43,701 nucleotides of DNA, from NCBI GenBank assembly GCA_016206925.1, contig JACQQS010000067.1:1-43701 (forward strand), written 5' to 3'. Both the position numbers and the translations under genes were made by a program. Positions 5,817-12,640 of this stretch are shown here, one piece after another. Position 1 is the stretch's first letter, and each line of letters begins with the position of its first letter. A model generated the notes under the pieces. The model saw only the letters and a list, made by a program, of their open reading frames with translations. It was not told where the DNA came from and did not search any database. The DNA comes from Candidatus Omnitrophota bacterium (lineage in GTDB: Bacteria > Omnitrophota > Omnitrophia > Omnitrophales > JACQQS01).

Positions 5817-7301
5817 ATGTCCAACCTAAGAAAATCGGCGGGAAATAATCGAGGAAGCGCACTTCTCATCGCGATGGGAATGGTGTTCCTAGTAGGCGCC
5901 ACCACAAGCGGCCTCTTCTACCAGGGAATCACTCATTCCCGGTTCGGTGAACGGACGCTCGCGCAAACCAGGGCGCTTGAACTCGCAAACTCCGGCCTCG
6001 AGCTGGCTCGTTACACATTGAGGCATTCGGCCAGCGACTGTTTCAGCAGCGAAATTTCCAGCCGGACGATCTTTGACCGGATTCCTCTGGGAGATGACGG
6101 GCATTTCAGGGTGGAAGTATTTGCAATTCCAAATGATTCCTACACCGCCCGCGTCGTCAGCACGGGCACGTACACGCTGAGTGACACAAAGACCCAGGTG
6201 GAAGCAAAGATGACCTGCGGCTACCTAAGCGCCCTAGACAGCTATGCCATTGTCTCGGGCGGCGATTTATTCGTGAGCGGCTCTGTGACGGTGGAGAATG
6301 GCGATTACGAATACAATGGAATACACGCGGAGGGAACGATTACCTTTCTCGGCAGTGTAGAGTTGCCGTCAAACGGGTTTACCATTACGCAAACGGCACC
6401 GGTTACAACCCCCCCACCGGGAGGTGCTGCCGTAACGCCGGCAACAACTCCGCCGGTCATTCCTTCGGCAAATACTTCGGCTCCAGCAAATGCTTCGGCT
6501 CCGGCAGGTGTTACCGTAACGCAGACAACGACTCCGCCGGTCATTCTTTCGGTAAATGCTGCAGCTTTTGAAGAGCATAAAACAACGTATTTCCCTGGGA
6601 TCGCGGGGAAAACGCAATACAATTTCAAAGCTGATGGAAGCGTGACGGACGGCGACGGCCAATTAGTTCAGTCCGCCTGTTTGCCCTGCACGGCCCGAGA
6701 CACACACAGCTACAAGGGCGTAGCTTACACTCCACCTCCCGCAGGTTCGAGCAGCGACGCTGCCTGGTCCGTCGTTGATCCATCGGCCGTCACGGAAAAC
6801 GCAACCTATAGATTCAAGGATGTCAATCTGAATGTGACTCGGGAAGTCGGTACCGATCTCAATCCCTTTCCCATCTTGCTTGTCGTGGAAAACGGAAACC
6901 TCACTGCATCTAAAAAAATGGTCCTGACCGGGCTGGACGATATGCAAACAAAGATTTCGCGGCCTCTCAGTATTCTTGTCGAGGGTACCTCCACATTCGA
7001 GAAAGGCCTAAGCCTTCACAACACTACCCTCGTTAACGGCGGTGCGACGGTAATCGCCAAGACACTGAATTTAGCCGACAGCGCATTAATTACTTCAGAC
7101 GATGTGACGCTGGCCGCTCTTCATTTTGAGGAAAGCTACGACGGCAGTCCTATTATTCACAATGAAGAGAAGCACGGCGATATGCTCAAAAAGGAAGGGG
7201 TATACTCCGAGTATTCATTCGGCGAACGGGTCGCGGAAGATGTTACGGTAAAAACGCCATTACAAGAGAAAATGGACCGCGGCCAAACCGCCGCACAATA
7301 A
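5817..7301 (+). CDS. PilX-like secreted protein with Thr/Pro repeat region
   Basis: 494 residues. Residues 12-32 (RG then SALLIAMGMVFLVGATTSGL) resemble the N-terminus of PilX/GspK-type minor pseudopilins, which lack Glu+5 as here. Residues 40-125 carry helical and beta segments ending in a Cys at MTCGYL. Residues 130-185 are Gly-rich beta repeats (AIVSGGDLFVSGSVTVENGD). Residues about 190-245 are a low-complexity Thr/Pro/Ala segment built from imperfect repeats (TTPPVIPSANTSAPANASAP and a second copy). The remainder is beta-rich, compatible with a beta-helix or adhesin-like fold. Third gene of the pilin cluster, probably an exported tip or adhesin component. Function beyond that is unknown; the start is chosen as the first ATG, with poor RBS support. 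Confidence 0.7.
   Translation: MSNLRKSAGNNRGSALLIAMGMVFLVGATTSGLFYQGITHSRFGERTLAQTRALELANSGLELARYTLRHSASDCFSSEISSRTIFDRIPLGDDGHFRVEVFAIPNDSYTARVVSTGTYTLSDTKTQVEAKMTCGYLSALDSYAIVSGGDLFVSGSVTVENGDYEYNGIHAEGTITFLGSVELPSNGFTITQTAPVTTPPPGGAAVTPATTPPVIPSANTSAPANASAPAGVTVTQTTTPPVILSVNAAAFEEHKTTYFPGIAGKTQYNFKADGSVTDGDGQLVQSACLPCTARDTHSYKGVAYTPPPAGSSSDAAWSVVDPSAVTENATYRFKDVNLNVTREVGTDLNPFPILLVVENGNLTASKKMVLTGLDDMQTKISRPLSILVEGTSTFEKGLSLHNTTLVNGGATVIAKTLNLADSALITSDDVTLAALHFEESYDGSPIIHNEEKHGDMLKKEGVYSEYSFGERVAEDVTVKTPLQEKMDRGQTAAQ
6431..6557 (+). repeat. Two 43-bp direct repeats inside the PilX-like gene
   Basis: Segments 6431-6473 and 6515-6557 differ at about 5 of 43 positions and are offset by 84 bp (28 codons), so the repeat preserves the reading frame. 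They encode the TPPVI-type Thr/Pro-rich units of the protein. Confidence 0.75.
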
Positions 7302-7399
7302 GTTTCCGCTCCGCATCTATTCCTAGGCCTGTTTCCGGTTTTTCTATTCATCCCAATCATTCCAAACAAAATGATCATCCTGATAACCTGATTTTCTGC

Positions 7400-7428
7400 T
7401 TGCGTATGTAAGTTCGATTTCGTATTAT
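7400..7428 (+). promoter_or_regulatory. Putative promoter of tRNA-Glu
   Basis: TTGCGT (7400-7405) and TATTAT (7423-7428) with a 17-base spacer, 31 bases before the first base of the tRNA. Confidence 0.6.
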
Positions 7429-7459
7429 GAAGCCTCTTTTTTTACGCAAGCAATTCTAC

Positions 7460-7533
7460 GTCCCCATCGTCTAGCCTGGTTAGGACTTCAGATTTTCGAT
7501 CTGACAACAGGGGTTCAAATCCCCTTGGGGACG
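7460..7533 (+). tRNA. tRNA-Glu (anticodon TTC)
   Basis: 74 nt. The acceptor stem GTCCCCA (7460-7466) pairs with TGGGGAC (7526-7532), with discriminator G at 7533. The anticodon arm is TCAGA-TTTTCGA-TCTGA, giving anticodon TTC. The T arm contains GGTTCAAATCC. The 3' CCA is not encoded, so it must be added after transcription. Confidence 0.95.
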
Positions 7534-7567
7534 CTTTTATACGCACCGCCGAACGGGCGGTGCGATT

Positions 7568-7605
7568 AAAGCGTACTTTTTCGAACGGAAAAAGTGCGCT
7601 TTTTT
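7568..7605 (+). terminator. Intrinsic terminator downstream of tRNA-Glu
   Basis: A 15-bp stem (7568-7582 with 7588-7602, one G-T pair) with a five-base loop ends in a T-run (7600-7605). A separate 9-bp GC-rich hairpin (7542-7550 with 7556-7564) precedes it. Confidence 0.8.
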
Positions 7606-7663
7606 ATACACGAGCCGAAAGGGTGCGTGAAGAAAAGTACTTTTTCAAACCGAAAAAGTGCGC
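7573..7663 (+). repeat. Two copies of a 27-bp hairpin repeat
   Basis: Positions 7573-7599 and 7637-7663 are 27-bp copies that differ only at two loop bases (GTACTTTTTC, a variable AAC loop, then GAAAAAGTGCGC). The first copy forms the core of the terminator; the second lies between it and the next gene. Confidence 0.8.
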
Positions 7664-7736
7664 GTTTGGAGCCCCCGGGTTCTTCTGGAATTTTACAAAC
7701 ACCGGACGGCTTTAACAAACCAGTTTCAGGAAATTT

Positions 7737-8612
7737 ATGTCGCATCTCCTGATCGTTGAAATAACCTCGATTCTTCTCTTTGTGTGGGGATTTTGCCAAG
7801 TCCGGTCAAACGGCGCCGGACGCTCGCTTGAATACGTAATGATTTTCTTCTACGGTATCATTCTCGAAGAACTGGATATGCGCATCTTCAAGACCTACCA
7901 TTACTCGTCCGAATTCCTCCTGATGGCCTGGAAAGCGCCCCTCTCGATCGCATTTCTCTGGGCCGTAATTCTAGCCGGCTCGATGACCATTTCAGACCGG
8001 ATCGGGCTTCCGGCTTTGGCGCGGCCTTTTCTGGATGCGCTCCTCGCCGTCTGGATTGACCTGGCGCTGGATGCCGTGGCCATCCGGCTGAAATATTGGA
8101 CCTGGATTATTCCGCTGGATGCCGGCTGGTTCGGCGTGCCGCCTGCGAATCTTTATGCTTGGATGTGGGTAGCGTTTTCTTACTCAATGCTTGCGCGGAT
8201 TGTTCGATTTCTCATTCAAAAAAATGAGCGGTGGAAATGGGCATACATTCCCCTTCCGATTCTTGCCTACAGCGGGCTTTTCTTTACGATGAGCAGTTTC
8301 GGAGGGATTGCAAATGCGCTGGGGCTTAAAACGCAAAATGAGCGGCTGATTATTTTCTGGGTGCTCTTCCTTATCTTTCTCTTCGCGGTGCTTATTTTCT
8401 GGAAATGCAGAAAAGGCCGCTCCGAATCGCTCCCCTCCGTCTGGCCTCAAAGTCGACTTCTCATTCACGCGTACTTCCTGGCCGCATTTTTTATTGGGGG
8501 AATGTACCGTAAACTACCTTTGCTTGGAATGATTGCGGCCGCTGTCCTGGCTTTAGAAGTCCTGTTCTTAAGAACATTCTGCCTCAAACCTACTCAACAC
8601 CGCCCGTCATAA
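7737..8612 (+). CDS. Carotenoid biosynthesis (CruF/DUF422-like) membrane protein
   Basis: 291 residues with about seven or eight hydrophobic segments and no signal peptide, hence an integral inner-membrane protein. The segment DLALDAVAIRLKYWTWIIPL, followed by GWFGVPPANLYAWMWVAF (residues about 102-141), matches the hallmark of the CruF/DUF422 family (Asp, aromatic WxW, G-x-FGVP-x-N-x-xxW). Characterised members hydrate carotenoid ends (1',2'-hydratase). AGGAAA lies before the ATG. It is not in an operon with other carotenoid genes, so the substrate is uncertain. Its 3' end overlaps the convergent lipoprotein gene by 23 bases. Confidence 0.65.
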   Translation: MSHLLIVEITSILLFVWGFCQVRSNGAGRSLEYVMIFFYGIILEELDMRIFKTYHYSSEFLLMAWKAPLSIAFLWAVILAGSMTISDRIGLPALARPFLDALLAVWIDLALDAVAIRLKYWTWIIPLDAGWFGVPPANLYAWMWVAFSYSMLARIVRFLIQKNERWKWAYIPLPILAYSGLFFTMSSFGGIANALGLKTQNERLIIFWVLFLIFLFAVLIFWKCRKGRSESLPSVWPQSRLLIHAYFLAAFFIGGMYRKLPLLGMIAAAVLALEVLFLRTFCLKPTQHRPS

Positions 8613-8970
8613 AGCCGTATGCACATTCCTTGGGATGTTTCTTGCAGTAAGCTGCGTAGGCCTCTTCAAACACCCGTTTGCCTTTGAAATTTTCCGCGTT
8701 AAAACAGCTCGAAGCCGCTTCTTCCATTCGCCCGGCGGTAAACAAATGCTCGGCGCGCCCGTAAACGCTCACATATATGTCGCAGGCTTTGCTGTAATAA
8801 ATCTGCCTTTCTTCAAAGGGTACTTTCCTGTCCTTCATCTTCACGGTCTTCCACGTAATCTGCTCGGCCCTGAACAAATCGAACCTCGCGCGGATGTCAT
8901 TTTGGATTTTGGAACAGCCGGCGGAAGCAAAGCAAACGTAAAACAGCAATAATCTCGTTATGATCGGCAT
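8590..8970 (-). CDS. Small putative lipoprotein of unknown function
   Basis: 126 residues. The N-terminus MPIITRLLLFYVCFASAGC is a short hydrophobic signal ending in a lipobox-like SAGC, so Cys19 would be lipidated. The mature part is mostly charged helices (MKDRKVPFEERQIYYSKACD, then RMEEAASSCFNAENFKGKRV) with several further Cys, which suggests a helical periplasmic-facing domain. I do not recognise a family. No strong ribosome binding site. It converges on and overlaps the 3' end of the CruF-like gene. Confidence 0.6.
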   Translation of the reverse strand: MPIITRLLLFYVCFASAGCSKIQNDIRARFDLFRAEQITWKTVKMKDRKVPFEERQIYYSKACDIYVSVYGRAEHLFTAGRMEEAASSCFNAENFKGKRVFEEAYAAYCKKHPKECAYGFMTGGVE

Positions 8971-8983
8971 GGCATCTTTCTGA

Positions 8984-9222
8984 CTCAGGATGAGTAGTCC
9001 CGTTTTCGAGAAGTCCTGTGATGGATGGAGGTGTAACTAAAAACGGGACGCGTTGTCGACCTCAAGTCCACCCTCCGCGCCCGTCCCCTTCTTCGTGCGA
9101 TTCATCCTGAATGTTTTGTACACTACGGGGACTGCTCATCCTGAGCCCGGTTGGAATCGAACCAACGGCAGCCACCTTAAAAGGGTGGTGCTCTACCGAC
9201 TGAGCTACGGGCTCAGGATGAG
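8984..9222. repeat. REP-like CTCAGGATGAG repeats around tRNA-Lys
   Basis: CTCAGGATGAG occurs at 8984-8994 and 9212-9222, and its inverse CTCATCCTGAG at 9135-9145, with a related TTCATCCTGAA at 9104-9114. The 18-bp segment 8984-9001 is the inverse of 9128-9145 with one mismatch. A separate 10-bp inverted repeat (8997-9006 with 9040-9049) lies inside. The pair 9135-9149 and 9208-9222 forms a perfect 15-bp stem that extends the tRNA-Lys acceptor stem by 8 bp. Confidence 0.75.
9142..9214 (-). tRNA. tRNA-Lys (anticodon TTT)
   Basis: 73 nt on the minus strand. The acceptor stem GAGCCCG (9214-9208) pairs with CGGGCTC (9149-9143), with discriminator A at 9142. The anticodon arm is CCACC-CTTTTAA-GGTGG, giving TTT. 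The T arm has GGTTCGATTCC. CCA is not encoded. Confidence 0.95.
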
Positions 9223-9500
9223 CCGCACCGCCTACGTGCGAGGCACAGGATGTGCCGTTGCATCCAAAGGCGGTGGCGGGCGAAACAATCTAATCATGGG
9301 CGGTACTGCCGTCCATGGACTGCCCCCGCAGCAACCAAGCAGTTCAGGACGGCCTGCTAAACGAAGGGGGTAGACAGGCAATTTCATCGAAATTTGTGAC
9401 ATCTTAGCATACCGAAAAGCATACGCGATGAAATTTTTTAGAGTCAGGAAATCCTGGAAGAAAATCTTTTGGCGGTCGATACGGAGAACCCGATCAGGCA
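9215..9500. other. Intergenic region without a recognisable gene
   Basis: Between tRNA-Lys and frr I see no supported gene. The part 9250-9380 is GC-rich with short self-complementary stretches (for example GGCGGTACTGCCGTCC near 9300), similar in texture to the pyrH-frr repeat mosaic. The part 9380-9500 is more AT-rich and includes AATTTCATCGAAATT, a small inverted repeat. Confidence 0.5.
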
Positions 9501-10073
9501 TTAAACGGTCTGAAGTTCCGTCTCTTTCCCCTTCAGAGTATCATCGATCTTCTTGGTGTGATCATCCGTGATTTTCTGAATGTGCTTCTGGCTCATACGT
9601 GAGTCGTCTTCCGAAACTTTTTTTTCCTTCTCAAGCTTTTTGACGGCCTCAATCGCTTCGTGCCGGCAGTTGCGTACAGAAATTCTACCTTCCTCAGCCG
9701 CGCGGCGCACTTGTTTGGTCAGCTCCTGACGTTTCTCGGCTGTCAACTGCGGCATCTGGATGCGAATACATTTCCCGTCATTTACCGGGTTTGTTCCAAG
9801 GTCGGCGGACTGAAGCGATTTCACGATTTCCTCAAGGACGTTGACATCCCAGGGTTGAATGATAATGGTCTTATGATCCGGCGTTGAAACGCTGGCAAGA
9901 CCTTTGATAGGCGTGGGCTGGCCGTAATAGCTGACCGTCACATGATCAACAAGCGTTGTTGACGCCGTCCCAGCATGCACGGATTTAAACTCCCGCTGGA
10001 CAGCCTCAATCGATTTGTCCATCCGTTTTGCGACTTCTTTTTCGATATCGCGTGTCGTTTTTAGTGTCTGCAT
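9501..10073 (-). CDS. frr: Ribosome recycling factor
   Basis: 190 residues from ATG at 10073, supported by AAAGG six bases upstream. The frame stays open further upstream only because it passes through the repeat mosaic. RRF, with EF-G, splits post-termination ribosomes. Family features seen are the N-terminal long helix (DIEKEVAKRMDKSIEAVQRE), the HAGTAS and YYGQPTPIKGLASVSTPD beta-domain motifs, IIIQPWDVNVLEEIVKSLQ, and the C-terminal helical bundle with RRAAEEGRISVRNCRHEAIE. Usual length is about 185. Last gene of the rpsB-tsf-pyrH-frr order known in many bacteria. Confidence 0.96.
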   Translation of the reverse strand: MQTLKTTRDIEKEVAKRMDKSIEAVQREFKSVHAGTASTTLVDHVTVSYYGQPTPIKGLASVSTPDHKTIIIQPWDVNVLEEIVKSLQSADLGTNPVNDGKCIRIQMPQLTAEKRQELTKQVRRAAEEGRISVRNCRHEAIEAVKKLEKEKKVSEDDSRMSQKHIQKITDDHTKKIDDTLKGKETELQTV

Positions 10074-10089
10074 AAGACCTTTAAACGTA

Positions 10090-10281
10090 AGTGGCGGTCT
10101 GCGGGGCTGGAAACCCCGCCTACAGATTGCACCGTAATTTTGTAGGCCGGCACTGCGCCGACCGCGCAGTACCGCAGAACCAAGCGCCCGACCGGCGCTC
10201 GGCCAAGCAGCATCTTGCCCGGCGATTGCAGGGCGAGACAGCGCCAACAGCCAGTCCCCGTGGGACGCCCTGTCTACGTGG
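10090..10281. repeat. GC-rich palindromic repeat mosaic between pyrH and frr
   Basis: About 190 bp made of hairpin-forming blocks, including GCGGGG-CTGGAAA-CCCCGC (10102-10120) and a GGCCGGCACTGCGCC block (from about 10146), with flanking CTAC/GTAG words. It has the look of dispersed extragenic repeats of the type GTAGG-CGGGG-TTTCCAG-CCCCG. It separates two genes that are usually adjacent in this operon. Confidence 0.6.
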
Positions 10282-11001
10282 TTAGTGAACCAGCGTACCA
10301 ATCTTTTCGCCGGTCGCCACGCGCTTAAGCGAACCCGGCTTGAGCAGATTAAACACTACGATGGGAATGTTATTTTCCATGCAAAGCGTTACTGCTGTTG
10401 CGTCCATGACCTTCAACTGGCGCTTGACGACTTCCATATAGTTGATCTCGTCGAACCGCTTCGCATCCGGATTCTTCTCCGGGTCAGACTCAAATACGCC
10501 GTCGACTTTAGTTGCTTTTAAAACGGCATCGGCGCTGATTTCGTTGGCGCGAAGTGCAGCCGCCGTATCCGTAGTGAAGTAAGGGCTGCCGGTGCCGGCC
10601 GCGAGAATGACGACTCTTCCCTTTTCAAGATGCCGAATGGCGCGCCGGCGAATATACGGTTCGGTCAGCTGGCGCATTTCAATAGCGGAGAGTACTCGGG
10701 TCGCCACACCGCTCCTTTCGAGCGCATCTTGAAGGGCCATGGCATTGATGACCGTCGCAAGCATGCCCATATAATCAGCTGTCGCGCGGTCTATGCCCTG
10801 GTCGGAGGCCTGTAACCCACGGAATATGTTGCCGCCGCCGATTACCACAGCCACCTGCACGCCCAATGCAGCAATCTCGGCTATTTCCTCGGCAATCGAG
10901 CGGGTAACGCCGGGATCGATCCCGAATTTCTTTTGTCCCTGGAGTGCTTCACCGGTAAGCTTTAATACAATTCTCTTGAATCGAACGGAAGAATTTGCCA
11001 T
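10282..11001 (-). CDS. pyrH: UMP kinase
   Basis: 239 residues, typical length. PyrH phosphorylates UMP to UDP for RNA, DNA and cell-envelope precursor synthesis; it acts as a hexamer and belongs to the amino-acid kinase fold. Seen are KLTGEALQG (residues 14-22; usually KLSGEAL), [11 protein letters not shown] (about 51-61), [20 protein letters not shown] (about 76-95), [19 protein letters not shown] (about 136-154) and [17 protein letters not shown]. No strong Shine-Dalgarno is visible before the ATG. It is located between tsf and frr on the same strand. Confidence 0.97.
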   Translation of the reverse strand: MANSSVRFKRIVLKLTGEALQGQKKFGIDPGVTRSIAEEIAEIAALGVQVAVVIGGGNIFRGLQASDQGIDRATADYMGMLATVINAMALQDALERSGVATRVLSAIEMRQLTEPYIRRRAIRHLEKGRVVILAAGTGSPYFTTDTAAALRANEISADAVLKATKVDGVFESDPEKNPDAKRFDEINYMEVVKRQLKVMDATAVTLCMENNIPIVVFNLLKPGSLKRVATGEKIGTLVH

Positions 11002-11052
11002 GGGATAGAATTTTAAAACTTTGGTTAAAAAATAAACGCTTAAAATGGAGAC

Positions 11053-11622
11053 CTACATTTCTCCCAATTCAAAGCGGACAAAACGCTTGATTACGATATT
11101 CTCTCCGATCTTGGCAATAGCAGCCGCAACAAGATCCTTGATTCGCTGGCCCGGATCGCGGATGGAAGCCTGATCCAAAAGACAGAACTGCGCGAACCAT
11201 TCCTCCAAACGCTTCTCCGCCGGGGTGTCTTCTTGCTTGAACGCCTTGCGTATTTTTGCAACTTCTTCGGCCGGGACCTGCTCCCGCGAAACGTAGCGCG
11301 GCGCCATGGAAGCGACTTGAAGCGTAAGTTCCTTACCTAAATTCTGAAGATCCGTACAGCGGGCCACAAAATCTGTCTCACATCCAATTTCAACAAGCAC
11401 GCCCACGCGCCCGTTGTGGACGTAGGAGGTAATCAAACCTTCCTTGGTTGTTCGGGTTGCTTTCTTCTCGGCTTTGGCCAGACCTCTTTCTTTCAGAATG
11501 CGAGCGGCTGCCGAAAAATCGCCCCGCGCTTCCTCCAGCGCCCGTTTACAATCCATCATCGGAGCGCCGGATTGCTCTCTTAGATTTTTGACCAATTCGG
11601 AAGAAATGACTGCTGCCATCAT
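11053..11622 (-). CDS. tsf: Elongation factor Ts (short form)
   Basis: 188-189 residues (two adjacent ATG codons at 11622 and 11619). EF-Ts is the nucleotide exchange factor of EF-Tu. The N-terminal UBA-like domain (LVKNLREQSGAPMMDCKRAL) and the core with GCETDFVAR (residues about 79-87), whose TDF contacts EF-Tu, are conserved. It is shorter than E. coli EF-Ts (283) and resembles the compact form found in many other bacteria, with a single core subdomain. It lies between rpsB and pyrH. Confidence 0.96.
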   Translation of the reverse strand: MMAAVISSELVKNLREQSGAPMMDCKRALEEARGDFSAAARILKERGLAKAEKKATRTTKEGLITSYVHNGRVGVLVEIGCETDFVARCTDLQNLGKELTLQVASMAPRYVSREQVPAEEVAKIRKAFKQEDTPAEKRLEEWFAQFCLLDQASIRDPGQRIKDLVAAAIAKIGENIVIKRFVRFELGEM

Positions 11623-11637
11623 AGACGGGGTGAAATG

Positions 11638-12492
11638 TTAAGAATTTTCCTCTTCTTCGATTTCCTCTTCAGCTTCCTCATCTTTCAAAAACGACGCGGG
11701 GATATTCGCAACTGCCGGTATCGCGGGTATCGCTTTAACGGGCACAGATTCAAGCGCTGCTTCTCCCTCGACCGTTTCCAACTCTTCGGCGGGACGGGTG
11801 GACAAATAATTCTGCCTGGCCTGGGAGACAACTTGCCCGATGATGGTTGCAATCAGCCGGATAGAGCGAATGGCATCGTCATTACCGGGCAAGGGGTAAG
11901 TAACGAGATCGGGGTCTGAATTGGTGTCAATCAAGGCAACGACGGGGACATTTAGCTTAATCGCCTCTTTAACGGCATTTTCCTCTTTCTTCGGATCGAT
12001 AATGAAAAGTGCACCGGGTAGCCGCTTTAGACGCCGTATACCTTCTAGATTCTTGCTCAATTTTTCGCGCTCTTTCTGCAAACCGGCCGCCTCTTTCTTC
12101 GTAAAAAACTTGAGCGTACCTTCCTCGGCCATTTTCTCGAGCTGTTCCATCCGGGCCACGCTTTTCCGGATGGTTTCAAAATTGGTCAGCGTACCCCCGA
12201 GCCATCTTTCGGCTACATAATGCATTCCGCATTGCTGCGCAATATCTTTAATAGTATCCTTTGCCTGACGCTTCGTCCCTACAAAGATCACCTCTTGGCC
12301 TTTCGAAACCAATTCGTTCAGAAAAACGCAGGCCGATTCAATACATTTAAGGGTCTTCTCCAGATCAACAATGTAAATCCCGTTCCGGGCGCCGAATATA
12401 AACCGCTGCATTTTGGGATTCCACCGTTCGGTCTGGTGCCCAAAATGCACGCCCGCTTCCAAAAGCTGTTTAAGTGTCACATCTAATTTCAT
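11638..12492 (-). CDS. rpsB: 30S ribosomal protein S2
   Basis: 284 residues from ATG at 12492 (MKLDVTLKQLLEAGVHFGHQ); an upstream in-frame ATG at 12531 only adds a non-homologous stretch. Family motifs include GVHFGHQTERWNPKM, IYIVDLEKT, VGTKRQAKD, ERWLGGTLTNF, LPGALFIIDPKKEENAVKEA and ALIDTNSDPDLVTYPLPGND. The last 60 residues are an Ala/Pro/Glu-rich extension ending in a very acidic tail (DEEAEEEIEEEENS). First gene of the translation operon, downstream of a promoter at 12599-12626. Confidence 0.97.
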   Translation of the reverse strand: MKLDVTLKQLLEAGVHFGHQTERWNPKMQRFIFGARNGIYIVDLEKTLKCIESACVFLNELVSKGQEVIFVGTKRQAKDTIKDIAQQCGMHYVAERWLGGTLTNFETIRKSVARMEQLEKMAEEGTLKFFTKKEAAGLQKEREKLSKNLEGIRRLKRLPGALFIIDPKKEENAVKEAIKLNVPVVALIDTNSDPDLVTYPLPGNDDAIRSIRLIATIIGQVVSQARQNYLSTRPAEELETVEGEAALESVPVKAIPAIPAVANIPASFLKDEEAEEEIEEEENS

Positions 12493-12598
12493 AAAGTTGA
12501 TCCCGATCCCCTCATCCCCTGGCGGGGGCATGGTTTAAAAAGGATTTGCTTCGTAACTGATGAAAACATTTGGTCTTATGTAAAGAAAAACGGCCGAC

Positions 12599-12626
12599 AG
12601 TATATCACAACTTTTTTATACAGCAA
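12599..12626 (-). promoter_or_regulatory. Putative sigma-70 promoter of rpsB-tsf-pyrH-frr
   Basis: On the minus strand TTGCTG (12626-12621) and TATACT (12604-12599) are separated by 16 bases. The leader to the rpsB start codon is about 100 bases, room for S2 autoregulation, though I could not identify a defined leader motif. Confidence 0.6.
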
Positions 12627-12640
12627 GAGTAAAAGGCACT

